DNA of 64,000 nucleotides, taken from positions 248,001 to 312,000 of the forward strand of contig NZ_QFWX01000006.1 in the NCBI RefSeq assembly GCF_003344045.1, in the 5' to 3' direction. A program made the position numbers and the translations under genes. The notes beneath the pieces are model-generated. The model was not told where the DNA came from, searched no databases, and worked only from the letters and a program-made list of their open reading frames with translations. This document shows positions 29,064 to 39,913 of the stretch, one piece after another (the first letter of the stretch is position 1; each line of letters starts with the position of its first letter). Source of the stretch: Marinobacter vulgaris (GTDB lineage Bacteria; Pseudomonadota; Gammaproteobacteria; Pseudomonadales; Oleiphilaceae).

Positions 29064-30110
29064 ATGACCGCAAGCACTGGAGATAACACCAGCAAGCCTC
29101 CCGTCATATGCCTGATGGGCCCTACCGCCTCCGGCAAGACGGATCTGGCGTTGGAACTCTGCCGCCGGTTGCCCTGCGATATTGTCAGCGTGGATTCAGC
29201 GATGATCTACCGGGGGATGGATATCGGCACCGCAAAACCCTCACCAGAGGAGCTTGCCCGGGCGCCCCACCGTCTGATTGATATCTGCGATCCCGCGGAA
29301 ATATACTCCGCCGCGGATTTTCGCCGTGATGCCCTGGATGAAATGGCCGCGATCACCGCGGCCGGCCGGATTCCGCTGCTGGTAGGCGGCACCATGATGT
29401 ATTTCAAGGCGTTACTCCAGGGCATGTCTGACCTGCCTGCTGCAGACTCCGCCATCCGGCGGGCCCTAGAGCGGGAGGCACAGGAAAAAGGCTGGGATGT
29501 CCTGCACCGGCAGCTGGAGCAGCTGGACCCGGTGGCGGCCCGGTTGATTCACAGGAACAACCGGCAACGATTGGTCCGGGCACTGGAGGTGATCCGCCTG
29601 ACCGGCCGCCCGATCTCGTCGATCTGGGCGGATAAGCCCGGCAGCGGCCACGCTGGCGGCGACAGCAAGGGTAAAGACATTGAGGATTACACCTATTCAA
29701 CTCAATGGCAGGCAGACGAAACGCTGTCTCTTCCGTATACTGTGGTGCAGTTCGCATTAGCGCCAGCCAACAGGCAGGTACTCCATGAAAGAATCAACCG
29801 GCGCTTCCAGGCAATGCTTGGTGCCGGCCTTCTTGACGAGGTCAGGGCGCTGATGGCCAGAGGCGATCTGCACCCGGCGCTGCCTTCCATGCGTTGTGTC
29901 GGTTATCGGCAGGCATGGTCCTATCTGGCCGGTGATGGCGATTACAATACCATGGCTGAGAAGGGCGCTGCTGCTACCCGGCAGCTAGCCAAGCGACAGC
30001 TGACCTGGTTGCGGAAGTGGTCCGGTCTGGACTGGCTGGACAGTGAAGACAAACTTATGTCAGACACTGCCTTGAAAATTATTGAATTTCGCACCACATT
30101 TAAAGCTTGA
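29064..30110 (+). CDS. miaA: tRNA dimethylallyltransferase
   Basis: Adds a dimethylallyl group to A37 of tRNAs reading UNN codons; MiaB, encoded at 62 kb in this window, then thiomethylates the product. The P-loop is [12 protein letters not shown], and [17 protein letters not shown] and HRLIDICDP are further signatures. At 348 residues it is longer than the usual ~310-323. A hydrophilic insertion of roughly 25 residues lies between DKPGSG and [10 protein letters not shown], and there is a modest C-terminal tail. The ATG at 29064 is chosen because upstream in-frame codons lie inside mutL. Confidence 0.94.
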   Translation: MTASTGDNTSKPPVICLMGPTASGKTDLALELCRRLPCDIVSVDSAMIYRGMDIGTAKPSPEELARAPHRLIDICDPAEIYSAADFRRDALDEMAAITAAGRIPLLVGGTMMYFKALLQGMSDLPAADSAIRRALEREAQEKGWDVLHRQLEQLDPVAARLIHRNNRQRLVRALEVIRLTGRPISSIWADKPGSGHAGGDSKGKDIEDYTYSTQWQADETLSLPYTVVQFALAPANRQVLHERINRRFQAMLGAGLLDEVRALMARGDLHPALPSMRCVGYRQAWSYLAGDGDYNTMAEKGAAATRQLAKRQLTWLRKWSGLDWLDSEDKLMSDTALKIIEFRTTFKA

Positions 30111-30150
30111 AAATGACGATCTGCCTTTACTTATAAACAGGAGAATACAC

Positions 30151-30399
30151 ATGTCAAAAGGGCACTCTCTACAAGACCCTTACCTCAATGCATTACGCAA
30201 GGAACGCATTCCGGTTTCTATCTTTCTGGTCAATGGCATCAAGCTTCAGGGCCAGATCGAGTCTTTTGACCAATTCGTGATTTTGCTGAAAAACACTGTC
30301 AGCCAGATGGTCTATAAGCACGCCATTTCCACAGTGGTGCCCGCGCGGAATGTTCGTATCCCGCCACAGGCGCCCGGCGGAGAAGAGTCTGAAGACTGA
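30151..30399 (+). CDS. hfq: RNA chaperone Hfq
   Basis: An 82-residue Sm-like protein forming hexamers that pair small RNAs with mRNAs. The Sm1 motif runs from [20 protein letters not shown] through [11 protein letters not shown], and the Sm2 motif contains the diagnostic YKHAISTV. The C-terminal tail is short (about 15 residues, APGGEESED at the end), as in Pseudomonas and unlike the long tail of E. coli. The start follows aacaggag by 7 bases. It lies between miaA and hflX as in most gammaproteobacteria. Confidence 0.98.
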   Translation: MSKGHSLQDPYLNALRKERIPVSIFLVNGIKLQGQIESFDQFVILLKNTVSQMVYKHAISTVVPARNVRIPPQAPGGEESED

Positions 30400-30533
30400 T
30401 TTGCCCGGTACGATTTTACCCGGTACTGTCAGTTTTACTGCCCGCGCTCCCGAAGAACCGGTCAAGGTTCCGAGGGCCGCGGGTATTTGTTTTGATGACA
30501 GGTTAAACCTGACTGATTTGGAGCTATTACTAC

Positions 30534-31832
30534 TTGTTTGAGCGTCCCGACGTTGGTGAACGGGCGATTCTCGTTCATATTGAGTTTCCCTCCCATGAAG
30601 AATCCGAGGACCTGGGTGAGTTCCGGGAACTGGTCTGGTCTGCCGGCGTCGAGCCGGTTGGTGTGGTTAACGGTTCCCGCAAGCAACCCAGTCCGAGATT
30701 GTTTGTCGGCGAGGGGAAGCTGGAAGAAATCCGCGATGCGGTGACCGCCAACGAAGCGGATGTGGTGCTCTTTAACCACGCGCTAAGTCCAAGCCAGGAG
30801 CGCAACATCGAGCGCGAGCTCAGTTGCCGGGTGCTTGATCGCACCGGGGTTATCCTCGATATCTTCGCGCAGCGGGCCCGTACCCATGAAGGCAAGCTCC
30901 AGGTGGAACTGGCCCAGCTCGAACACATGTCGACCCGTCTTGTTCGAGGCTGGACACACCTTGAGCGTCAGAAGGGTGGTATCGGGCTGCGTGGGCCTGG
31001 CGAAACCCAGCTTGAGACTGACCGGCGGTTGCTCAGAGAGCGCATCAAGTCCATCCATCGTCGGCTGGAAAAAGTCCGCAAGCAGCGTAATCAGGGGCGC
31101 CGGGCCCGCATGCGGGCGGATATTCCAACCGTCTCGCTGGTGGGTTACACCAACGCCGGCAAGTCCACCCTGTTCAACCGTATCACCACCTCCACCGTTT
31201 ACGCGGCGGATCAATTGTTCGCCACCCTGGACCCAACCCTCAGAAGACTGGAACTTCCGGATATCGGTCCGGTCGTAATGGCCGACACCGTCGGCTTTAT
31301 CCGTCATCTGCCCCATAAACTGGTAGAAGCGTTTCGCGCCACACTGGAAGAAACCACGGAAGCCTCCCTTCTGCTTCACATCATTGATTGCCATGACAAT
31401 CGACGGGAAGAGAACATGGAGCAGGTGGAGGAAGTCCTGGCAGAAATAGGTGCCGACGAGGTTCCGGTGCTGCAGGTTTTCAACAAGATTGATCTGCTGG
31501 ATAATTTTCAGCCGCGGATTGAGCGCAATGAAGAGGGTGTGCCGGTTCGCGTGTGGGTTTCTGCGATAACGGGCGAAGGGCTCCAGGGTCTGTTCGATGC
31601 CATCGTGGAGCGGCTAGCTGAGGATGTTATCCACCAGTTTGTGCTACTGGGACCGGAGGACGGAAAATTGCGGGCGCTTCTGCATGAGGCCGGCTCCGTA
31701 ATCTCCGAAAATCATCGTGACAGCGGGGATTCGGTGTTGGAGGTTCGCCTGCAGCACCGTGACTGGTTACAGCTTTTAAGCAGAGCCGGCGTTCGCGAAA
31801 AAGACGTAAGACTCGACGATCAACGTATATAG
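30534..31832 (+). CDS. hflX: Ribosome-associated GTPase HflX
   Basis: A 432-residue GTPase that splits stalled or heat-damaged 70S ribosomes. The N-terminal HflX domain and coiled region ('GGIGLRGPGETQLETDRR') precede the G domain with P-loop GYTNAGKSTLFN, DTVGFIRHLPH and FNKIDL. The start is TTG at 30534, giving FERPDVGERAILVHIEF, the family N-terminus; a ggag site lies 10 bases upstream. It is 134 bp after hfq, a gap in which the short repeat CCCGGTAC occurs twice, and hflK follows at 78 bp. Confidence 0.95.
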   Translation: MFERPDVGERAILVHIEFPSHEESEDLGEFRELVWSAGVEPVGVVNGSRKQPSPRLFVGEGKLEEIRDAVTANEADVVLFNHALSPSQERNIERELSCRVLDRTGVILDIFAQRARTHEGKLQVELAQLEHMSTRLVRGWTHLERQKGGIGLRGPGETQLETDRRLLRERIKSIHRRLEKVRKQRNQGRRARMRADIPTVSLVGYTNAGKSTLFNRITTSTVYAADQLFATLDPTLRRLELPDIGPVVMADTVGFIRHLPHKLVEAFRATLEETTEASLLLHIIDCHDNRREENMEQVEEVLAEIGADEVPVLQVFNKIDLLDNFQPRIERNEEGVPVRVWVSAITGEGLQGLFDAIVERLAEDVIHQFVLLGPEDGKLRALLHEAGSVISENHRDSGDSVLEVRLQHRDWLQLLSRAGVREKDVRLDDQRI

Positions 31833-31910
31833 ACAGGCTGCGCTATTGCCGGGGCGCTTATAAATCCCTAGTATTTGCAGCAATTCGACACGCTTGAAAC
31901 GGAGATAACT

Positions 31911-33110
31911 ATGGCCTGGAATGAACCGGGTGGAAACCGCAACGACAATGATCCCTGGGGAACCGGGGGTGGTCGTGGTGGCAAGGATCAGGGGCCCCCA
32001 GATCTGGACGAGGCGTTGAAAAAGGGTCTCGACAAGCTTAACAAGCTGCTGGGCGGCAAGGGCAAAAAGTCAGGTGGTGATGGTGGCTCTTCCTCAGGTG
32101 GAGGACCCAGTGCCGGTAATATCGGGGCGGTTCTTGCCCTGGCGGCGATCATTTTCGTCGGATACGTTATATTTCAATCGTTCTATACCGTAAACGAACA
32201 GGAGCGGGCGGTGGTTCTCCGCTTCGGTGAGTACAGTCGTACCGAGCCCCCCGGTCTGCGTTTCAAGGTTCCGTTGATCGATAATGTGAATCTGGTGCGG
32301 GTGACCAGTGTTCGGAATACGGAATCCACCGGGCAGATGCTGACACAGGACGAGAATCTGGTGTCGGTAGACCTGCAGGTTCAGTATCGCGTTGGTGATG
32401 CCAAGGCCTACGTGCTCAACGTCCGTGATTCCAATCAGGCGCTGGCATTTGCGACCGACAGCGCACTGCGCCATGAAGTTGGAAGTTCGACCCTAGACGA
32501 CGTGTTGACTGAAGGACGTGCCGAACTGGCCGTTCGCGTCGAGCAGCGTCTCCAGACCTTCCTTGAGGAATATGGCACCGGCTTGTCAATCGTTCGGGTA
32601 AACGTCGAGAGTACACAGCCACCCGATGCGGTACAGGACGCGTTCCGGGAAGTTCAGCGTGCCCGTGAAGATGAGCAGCAGCTCAAGGAAGAAGCAGAGA
32701 CCTACCGCAATAAAGTGGTTCCTGAAGCCCGTGGTCGCGCCCAGCGTCTGACCGAGGAGGCCTCAGCGTACAAGCAGCAAGTGATTGATCGCGCTCGTGG
32801 CCAGACCTCGCGCTTCCTCGCGGTACTGGATGTTTACGAAACGGCACCCGAAGTGACCCGTGAGCGCATGTACATCCAGGCACTTGAAGGTGTGCTTTCA
32901 AGAACCAGCAAGGTGCTGGTGGATACGGAAAGCAGCGACAACATGATGTTTCTGCCCCTGGACAGGCTGACCAACCGAGCGGGCGCAATGTCTGATGGCC
33001 AGAACAGCTCCGGCTCCGGCAGCGGTAATGTCGATATCCAGACCCTGTCGGATCAGGTTGCGCAGGAGCTGCGTGGCAGGCAGGACAGTGGCGTTCGGAG
33101 GAGTAGATAA
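31911..33110 (+). CDS. hflK: FtsH modulator HflK
   Basis: A 399-residue SPFH/prohibitin-family membrane protein that with HflC surrounds and restrains the FtsH protease. The first ~75 residues are cytoplasmic and glycine-rich (NDNDPWGTGGGRGG), followed by one transmembrane helix (AVLALAAIIFVGYVIF) and a large periplasmic SPFH domain (VNEQERAVVLRFGEY). A coiled region and Ser/Gly-rich tail complete it. The ATG at 31911 follows acggag by 6 bases; an earlier in-frame TTG is not supported. hflC begins 2 bp after the stop. Confidence 0.96.
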   Translation: MAWNEPGGNRNDNDPWGTGGGRGGKDQGPPDLDEALKKGLDKLNKLLGGKGKKSGGDGGSSSGGGPSAGNIGAVLALAAIIFVGYVIFQSFYTVNEQERAVVLRFGEYSRTEPPGLRFKVPLIDNVNLVRVTSVRNTESTGQMLTQDENLVSVDLQVQYRVGDAKAYVLNVRDSNQALAFATDSALRHEVGSSTLDDVLTEGRAELAVRVEQRLQTFLEEYGTGLSIVRVNVESTQPPDAVQDAFREVQRAREDEQQLKEEAETYRNKVVPEARGRAQRLTEEASAYKQQVIDRARGQTSRFLAVLDVYETAPEVTRERMYIQALEGVLSRTSKVLVDTESSDNMMFLPLDRLTNRAGAMSDGQNSSGSGSGNVDIQTLSDQVAQELRGRQDSGVRRSR

Positions 33111-33112
33111 TT

Positions 33113-33988
33113 ATGGGAACCAAAAGCATTGCGGGCCTTGCAGGCGCCCTGATTGTCGTGCTGGTTGCGCTCTCAAGCGTGTACATCATTCCGGAAACCC
33201 ACCGCGGCGTGTTGCTCCGGTTCGGGGAGCTGATCCAGACGGACATTGAGGCGGGCCTCCACTTCAAGGTGCCAGTCATCGATCAGGTACGGGAATTTGA
33301 TGTTCGATTGCTGACGACCGACTTACCGTCGCGTCAGTATCTGACCGTTGAGAAGAAGCCACTGGACGTGGACTCGTACATCGCCTGGAAAATCCAGAAT
33401 GTGGATCAGTTCTATCGTGCCACCGGTGGCGACGAATTCCGTGCTTCCGAGCTGCTGTTGTCCCGTGTGGACAATGGCCTCCGGGACGAGTTCGGTGTGC
33501 GTACCATGGTCGAGGTGGTTTCCGGCCAGCGTGACGAATTGATGACGACGCTGACGGAGCGGGTCAACGAAACGGCGCAGAAAGAGTTCGGTATCAGTGT
33601 GGTGGATATCCGCGTCAAGGCCATCGAATTTCCGGGGCAGGTGAGCCAGAACGTCTACCGTCGTATGGCCACTGAGCGTGAAAAGCTGGCACAGGAGTTC
33701 CGCTCCCGGGGTCAGGAGCTTGCTGAGGGAATCCGCGCCGATGCGGATCGCCAGCGCACTGTCATCCTGTCGGAGGCTTTCGCCAGTGCCGAAGAGATGC
33801 GTGGTGAGGGTGATGCCCAAGCAGCAGAGATCTACGCTGATGCCTACGGCTCGAACAGCGAGTTCTACAGCTTCTATCGCAGCCTCGAAGCCTACCAGAA
33901 CACGTTCGCGAACGAGGACGACATCATGGTGATCGACACCGACAGTTCGTTCCTCCGGTTCCTCAAGGATCCCCAGGGAGCCCGCTGA
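33113..33988 (+). CDS. hflC: FtsH modulator HflC
   Basis: Partner of HflK, 291 residues. One N-terminal transmembrane helix (LAGALIVVLVALSSVYII) leads into the periplasmic SPFH domain with ETHRGVLLRFGEL. A helical region with repeated Ala/Glu/Arg follows, and the protein ends FLRFLKDPQGAR. A strong intrinsic terminator begins 20 bp after the stop, so the run from nnr ends here. The small DUF2065 (YjeT-like) gene I would expect next in relatives is missing: only 182 bp separate hflC from hisZ. Confidence 0.96.
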   Translation: MGTKSIAGLAGALIVVLVALSSVYIIPETHRGVLLRFGELIQTDIEAGLHFKVPVIDQVREFDVRLLTTDLPSRQYLTVEKKPLDVDSYIAWKIQNVDQFYRATGGDEFRASELLLSRVDNGLRDEFGVRTMVEVVSGQRDELMTTLTERVNETAQKEFGISVVDIRVKAIEFPGQVSQNVYRRMATEREKLAQEFRSRGQELAEGIRADADRQRTVILSEAFASAEEMRGEGDAQAAEIYADAYGSNSEFYSFYRSLEAYQNTFANEDDIMVIDTDSSFLRFLKDPQGAR

Positions 33989-34007
33989 TCGGCGCAGCGA
34001 TGACGAC

Positions 34008-34040
34008 AAAACCGGAATACCTCGGTATTCCGGTTTTTTT
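34008..34040 (+). terminator. Intrinsic terminator after hflC
   Basis: A 13-bp perfect stem (AAAACCGGAATAC and its complement) closes on the four-base loop ctcg and is followed by an unbroken T run. This is a textbook Rho-independent terminator ending the long nnr-to-hflC transcription unit. Confidence 0.92.
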
Positions 34041-34170
34041 GTGCCTGCCAACAGTGTAAAATTCCGCCGGTTTTGGTTCGGGTTTTTCTCTGGTACCGAA
34101 CATCGCCCTAAATCCTGTTCACTCCCGTGGTCCGAGTTTTGCCCCGGGTCAAAACGGACAATCGAATCTC

Positions 34171-35352
34171 ATGACAGTATCTGACCGCTGGCTATTGCCG
34201 GATGGCGTGGAAGACATCCTTCCGCCACTGGCTGGACAGATTGAATCCCTGCGCCGGGATGTAATGGATACCTGCCAGCGCTGGGGTTACCAGCTGGTTA
34301 TCCCGCCGCTGATTGAATATCTCGAATCCCTGTTTACCGGTACCGGGCATGATCTGGAACTCCAGACCTTCAAGCTCACGGATCAGCTCACCGGCCGGAT
34401 GATGGGGCTCCGAGCCGACATGACGCCCCAAGCGGCGCGCATTGATGCCCATACCCTTGGCCAAGAGGGTATTACCCGCTTGTGTTACGCCGGCCATGTC
34501 CTGCACACGCGCCCGCGCCACATGCTGACCGGGCGCACGCCTATCCAGGCCGGGTGCGAGTTGTTCGGCAGTGGGTCCGAATCGGCGGACATGGAAGTGA
34601 TCAGGCTGATGCTGGAAGCCCTGCGGGTGTCCGGGTTGCCGAAAATCCACCTCGATCTGGCCCATGTAACCATTTACGAAAGCCTGGTGGGCGAGGCCGG
34701 ATTCGACCGCGACACCGGCGCCGCCATTTTCGATGCCATGGCCCGCAAATCGGTGCCGGAACTGGACCAGCTGTTGGGTGACTGCCCGCCGGGGTCCGCC
34801 GGAAGCATGCTCAGGGAGCTGGCCAGGGTCAGTGGCGGAAAGCCGGCGCTGATGGAGGCGAAACACATTCTTGAAGGCGCGCCGGAGCCGCTTCGCCAGG
34901 CGTTGGAGCAGCTGGAGCGGGTGGCAGAGATGCTGGCCGATGATTATCCGGAAGTCAGCTTTGGTTTCGATTTCTGTGAACTTCGCGGCTACAACTACCA
35001 TACCGGCCTGGTCTTTGCGGCCTATGTGCCGGGACACGGCGACGCTGTCGCCAAGGGCGGCCGGTATGACGCTATCGGTAGTGATTTTGGCCGTGCCCGA
35101 CCGGCGACGGGGTTCAGTCTTGATATCCGTGCACTGGTTTCCCTTGGTCAGCGTCCCGGTCAGCCCGGCAAGGCAATCTGGGCGCCGGCAATGCAGGAGC
35201 CCGGGCTGGACGGTGTTATTTCGGGTTTGCGGATGACTGAAACCGTCGTTCGGGCCCTGCCGGAGGACGAAGGCGTCGATCCGCGGTCCCGCAATTGCGA
35301 CCGCGTTCTGGTAAAGCGTGATGGCCAGTGGGTCGTGGAACAGCTGGGCTGA
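34171..35352 (+). CDS. hisZ: ATP phosphoribosyltransferase regulatory subunit
   Basis: A histidyl-tRNA-synthetase-like protein (393 residues) lacking tRNA-charging function; it partners a short-form HisG to make and regulate the first enzyme of histidine synthesis. The class II fold is seen in YQLVIPPLIEYLESLF, LRADMTPQAARID and YNYHTGLVFAAY, with KGGRYDAIGSDFG near the end. The presence of hisZ implies a short-form hisG elsewhere in the genome. purA follows at 83 bp; hisZ-purA is the conserved Pseudomonas order. Confidence 0.94.
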   Translation: MTVSDRWLLPDGVEDILPPLAGQIESLRRDVMDTCQRWGYQLVIPPLIEYLESLFTGTGHDLELQTFKLTDQLTGRMMGLRADMTPQAARIDAHTLGQEGITRLCYAGHVLHTRPRHMLTGRTPIQAGCELFGSGSESADMEVIRLMLEALRVSGLPKIHLDLAHVTIYESLVGEAGFDRDTGAAIFDAMARKSVPELDQLLGDCPPGSAGSMLRELARVSGGKPALMEAKHILEGAPEPLRQALEQLERVAEMLADDYPEVSFGFDFCELRGYNYHTGLVFAAYVPGHGDAVAKGGRYDAIGSDFGRARPATGFSLDIRALVSLGQRPGQPGKAIWAPAMQEPGLDGVISGLRMTETVVRALPEDEGVDPRSRNCDRVLVKRDGQWVVEQLG

Positions 35353-35426
35353 TAACCGACCGGTATCGAGCCACTCATTTACAGGTAAATCTGCGGGGAT
35401 TCCGTCGATCGGCGAAGCCGCAATGA

Positions 35427-36731
<1,305 letters not shown>

Positions 36732-36756
36732 CTGGTTGATTCCATGGCGGCAGGCC

Positions 36757-37752
36757 TCAGGGCTTGTCGGCAATGATGGTTGCCCTTTTCGGGCCCGGAT
36801 AGCCTTCGATGGTCTTTGTCGGATCGTCCGGATCCAGAAAGTCGGCCAGCGACTGGAACCGCATCCAGTCCGTTTTCCGCTGCTCCCCGGTGGTGGTTTC
36901 GGTCACGTCAACCACGCGGGCATTGCGAAAACCGGTTCGGTCGAGCCAGCGTAGCAGGGTGTCGCAGCTGGGCAGGAACCACACGTTGCGCATCTGGCCG
37001 TAACGGTCCTCCGGCATCAGGCTATAGCCCTCCGGCCCGTCCGCAATCAGGGTTTCCAGCACCAGCTCACCGCCCGCGCGAAGTGTGTCCTTGAGCTCCA
37101 GCAGGTGGTCCAGTGGCGAGCGGCGGTGGTAGAGCACCCCCATTGAGAAAGTCGTGTCGAAAGCTTCCAGTTTCGCTGGCAGATCCTCCATGCGCACCGG
37201 CAGCAGGTCAATCCGCTGCTGCGGGCTGACGTAGCGTTTGACGCTCAGGAACTGGAACAGGAACAGCAGCCCCGGATCGATACCGATGACCCGCCCGGCC
37301 CCTTCCCCCAGCATGCGCCAGCAGTGATAGCCCGAACCACAACCCACGTCCAGTATCTGCCGGCCCGTCAGATCCGACAGGAAGGGCGACACCCGGTCCC
37401 ACTTCCAGTCTGAATGCCACTCGGTATCGATATAGGTGCCAAAGAAATCGAACGGACCCTTGCGCCAGGGCATCAGCCCCCGAAGCCCCTGTACAAGGCG
37501 CGTCGAATCGTCTGCTGTCAGGGGCTGATCTGTGCGCAGGGTGATCGCCGGACGGTTCAGGTCGGCGCCTACATCCCTGATGGCCGGCAAAGTATGCAGC
37601 GCCCGCATCCAGCGGGCGATGTCACCGTGGGGATTTTCATCGAAACGTTTACGGAGTTGCTGCTGCAGCAGAGCTCGCCAGTGCTCCAGACCACGGCTGT
37701 CCAGGTCATCGAGCAACGGGGCAAAGCACCCCTGCCAGTCGAAAGTTGTCAT
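36757..37752 (-). CDS. cmoB: tRNA U34 carboxymethyltransferase
   Basis: Transfers the carboxymethyl group of carboxy-SAM to 5-hydroxyuridine-34, giving cmo5U in tRNAs that decode four-fold codons. The 331 residues include the SAM-binding ILDVGCGSGYHCWRMLGEGA and 'VRMEDLPAKLEAFDTTFSMG'. The start at 37752 (MTTFDWQ) is chosen because earlier in-frame codons lie in the upstream cmoA. It follows cmoA by 11 bp, so the two enzymes of the pathway are co-expressed. Confidence 0.95.
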   Translation of the reverse strand: MTTFDWQGCFAPLLDDLDSRGLEHWRALLQQQLRKRFDENPHGDIARWMRALHTLPAIRDVGADLNRPAITLRTDQPLTADDSTRLVQGLRGLMPWRKGPFDFFGTYIDTEWHSDWKWDRVSPFLSDLTGRQILDVGCGSGYHCWRMLGEGAGRVIGIDPGLLFLFQFLSVKRYVSPQQRIDLLPVRMEDLPAKLEAFDTTFSMGVLYHRRSPLDHLLELKDTLRAGGELVLETLIADGPEGYSLMPEDRYGQMRNVWFLPSCDTLLRWLDRTGFRNARVVDVTETTTGEQRKTDWMRFQSLADFLDPDDPTKTIEGYPGPKRATIIADKP

Positions 37753-37763
37753 GAAGGCTCCGT

Positions 37764-38519
37764 TCAGGGCGATTTGATGGCGAGCATGGAGACAAAATTG
37801 AAGCACTGATACCACACCATGACCTCGCTGAAGCCGGCATTGGTCAGTCGTTGCCGGTGTTCCGCCAGGGTTTCGGGAATCAGCACCTGCTCCAGGGCGG
37901 AACGCTTCTGGCTGATTTCCAGGTCGGAATAGCCGTTGGCGCGCTTGAACTCGTGATGCAGTTGCGTCTGTATCGCCTGTTCCGTTTCGGACTCGAAGCG
38001 GATTTTCTCGGAAAGGATCAGTACACCACCGGGCAGGGTGGCATCAGCAATGCGGGTCATCAGTTGCGCCCGCCTTGCGGGTTCCACGAACTGGAGGGTG
38101 AAGTTCAGGGTAGTGACCGAGGCGTTGCCGAGCTCGGTATCGAGAATGTCCTCACAGCGCAGGGAAACCGGCAGTGGATGATCGTCCAGGGCAATGTAAT
38201 GTTGGCAGCGTTCAATCATGGCGGGAGAGTTGTCGACGCCGGTGAGGATGCAGTCCCGGTCACCAATGCCATGGCGCATGGCCAGGGTCGAAGCACCCAG
38301 GGAACAACCGAGGTCGTAACAGTGGCTGCCGGGCCGGGCGTATTGTTCGGTAATCACCTCGATCATGGGGATAATTGTGGTGTAGCCGGGAACCGATCGG
38401 CGGATCATGTCCGGGAAAACCCGGGCTACGGCGGCGTCAAAACGAAACTCGCCGGCTTCACGATCGCTTGCAAACAGTCGGTCCAGCGCCTGCCCGGGCT
38501 TTTTGCTGCTGTCACTCAT
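37764..38519 (-). CDS. cmoA: Carboxy-S-adenosyl-L-methionine synthase
   Basis: Makes carboxy-SAM from SAM and prephenate, the donor used by CmoB. The 251-residue methyltransferase-like fold shows 'CYDLGCSLGASTLAMRHGI' and TLNFTLQFV. The N-terminal DRLFASDREAGEFRFDAAVA is the family signature. The ATG at 38519 fits the family N-terminus; earlier in-frame codons lie in the preceding small gene, whose 3' end overlaps this start by 8 bp. The order is 38.9-kb small gene, cmoA, cmoB on the minus strand. Confidence 0.95.
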   Translation of the reverse strand: MSDSSKKPGQALDRLFASDREAGEFRFDAAVARVFPDMIRRSVPGYTTIIPMIEVITEQYARPGSHCYDLGCSLGASTLAMRHGIGDRDCILTGVDNSPAMIERCQHYIALDDHPLPVSLRCEDILDTELGNASVTTLNFTLQFVEPARRAQLMTRIADATLPGGVLILSEKIRFESETEQAIQTQLHHEFKRANGYSDLEISQKRSALEQVLIPETLAEHRQRLTNAGFSEVMVWYQCFNFVSMLAIKSP

Positions 38520-38871
38520 TGCCCGCGGGCTCCTGGCCTTCCTCTCCCGCCGCAGGGCCGCGGCTACAGCGGACGCCCCGGTTCTTGTAGTCCACAAGGA
38601 TGCCGCGGAAGTCCGGATCCACATCGGCGGCAATGGCCAGATAACCCTGTTCACACACCGCGTGGAGCTCTGATGATTTGGGTGACATGCGGAATTCCTC
38701 ACCCGGCGTGATATGAACGGCCTCGAACTCACCCACCGGTACGTGGTCCTTGTTGTCCGAGTGATCAATCCTACCACTGGCCTCCAACACCAGAACGGTC
38801 ACAATAATGGTGCCAATGGCTGTTGCAATCAGGCTGCGTACCGTGAATCTGGCCTCACTCTGGCTCATCAA
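38512..38871 (-). CDS. Small single-pass membrane protein upstream of cmoA
   Basis: A 119-residue protein, unassigned. An N-terminal hydrophobic segment (SLIATAIGTIIVTVLVLEA, residues ~13-31) is followed by a polar periplasmic-facing part with two cysteines (ELHAVCEQGYLAI and NRGVRCSRG) that could form a disulfide. Its 3' end overlaps cmoA, so it is probably co-translated with it. The start may be either of two adjacent ATG codons. No enzyme motif is visible. Confidence 0.6.
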   Translation of the reverse strand: MMSQSEARFTVRSLIATAIGTIIVTVLVLEASGRIDHSDNKDHVPVGEFEAVHITPGEEFRMSPKSSELHAVCEQGYLAIAADVDPDFRGILVDYKNRGVRCSRGPAAGEEGQEPAGNE

Positions 38872-38902
38872 ACAGTCTCCGGTCTATCGGTTTTTTCCGG
38901 CC

Positions 38903-39904
38903 TCAGTACTGGCCGGGAAGGTTAATGGAAGGGGTCTGCAGTGCGGCAAGTTGCTCCCGCAACGACAGGATCTGGTCTGACCAGAAACGGGGCTGGGCAA
39001 ACCAGGGGAAGAAACGGGGAAAGGCGGGGTCATCCCAGCGCCTGGCCAGCCAGGTGCAATGGGAGATCTGCCGGAAACAGCGCAGAGGTTCAATCAGGTG
39101 TCGTTCGCGACGATTGAAGTCCCGGAACATTTCATAACCCTCGAGCAGTTCTCCGAACTGCTGGCCGCGCTCGATATCATCCCCGTTAAGAAGCAACCAC
39201 AGATCCTGAATGGCTGGCCCGGTGCGGCAATCATCAAGATCGACAAACAGCATCTGCTCCTCACGGCAAAGGATATTGCCGCCATGGCAATCACCGTGGA
39301 GCCTCAGGGAATGCACTTCGCCGGCCTCGTCTATCCGGCGGGCGCATTGGTCCACCAGGTCGGGAATCAGCGATTCCCAGGCTGGGCGCAGATCGTCCGG
39401 GACCCAGCGGTTTTCTATCAGGAAGCGGTTGTTGTCCTCAATTCCCGAGAGCACGTCCATCACAGGACGATGAGCGAAACTGGCCGTGTCGCCGACATTG
39501 TGAAGCTGGCCCAGCCACTGGCCAAGGCGGTAAAGGGTGTCGGTTACGCTGGTATCAGGAGCCTGTCCGCCCCGCTGGGGGAAGACGGCAAACAGGAAAT
39601 CGTCACAGCGGCCAAGGGTATCCCCCGACGGCATCACCAGGGGGGCCACCACCGGGATGTCCGCTGCCAGCAGTTGCGCGGTAAATTCGTGCTCTTCACG
39701 AATCTGCGCCTCACTCCAGCGCCCGGGGCGGTAGAATTTGGTAATGACCGGTGACTTGTCTTCTATGCCAATCTGATAGACGCGGTTTTCATAGCTGTTG
39801 AGGGCGAACAGTCGACCATTAACGATGAATCCCGCACCCTCCATGGCGTCGAGAATTTTATCGGGCTTGAGTGCATCGTATGGATGACTTGACGTTTCGG
39901 TCAT
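38903..39904 (-). CDS. srkA: Stress response kinase A
   Basis: A Ser/Thr kinase of the aminoglycoside-phosphotransferase fold (333 residues), known in E. coli as YihE/SrkA, which protects cells from stress-induced death. The N-terminal 'NSYENRVYQIGIEDKSPVI' with TKFYRPGRWS carries the nucleotide-binding part. The catalytic loop is RLHGDCHGGNILC and the metal-binding segment is FVDLDDCRTGPAIQDLW. It is 9 bp downstream of a small membrane protein gene and is probably co-transcribed with it. Substrates are not known. Confidence 0.92.
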   Translation of the reverse strand: MTETSSHPYDALKPDKILDAMEGAGFIVNGRLFALNSYENRVYQIGIEDKSPVITKFYRPGRWSEAQIREEHEFTAQLLAADIPVVAPLVMPSGDTLGRCDDFLFAVFPQRGGQAPDTSVTDTLYRLGQWLGQLHNVGDTASFAHRPVMDVLSGIEDNNRFLIENRWVPDDLRPAWESLIPDLVDQCARRIDEAGEVHSLRLHGDCHGGNILCREEQMLFVDLDDCRTGPAIQDLWLLLNGDDIERGQQFGELLEGYEMFRDFNRRERHLIEPLRCFRQISHCTWLARRWDDPAFPRFFPWFAQPRFWSDQILSLREQLAALQTPSINLPGQY

Positions 39905-39913
39905 AATTACGGT

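Noticed and set aside
30400..30533. Hfq-regulated small RNA in the hfq-hflX spacer
   Set aside because: Only a twice-repeated CCCGGTAC is visible; there is no terminator or promoter pair to support an RNA gene.
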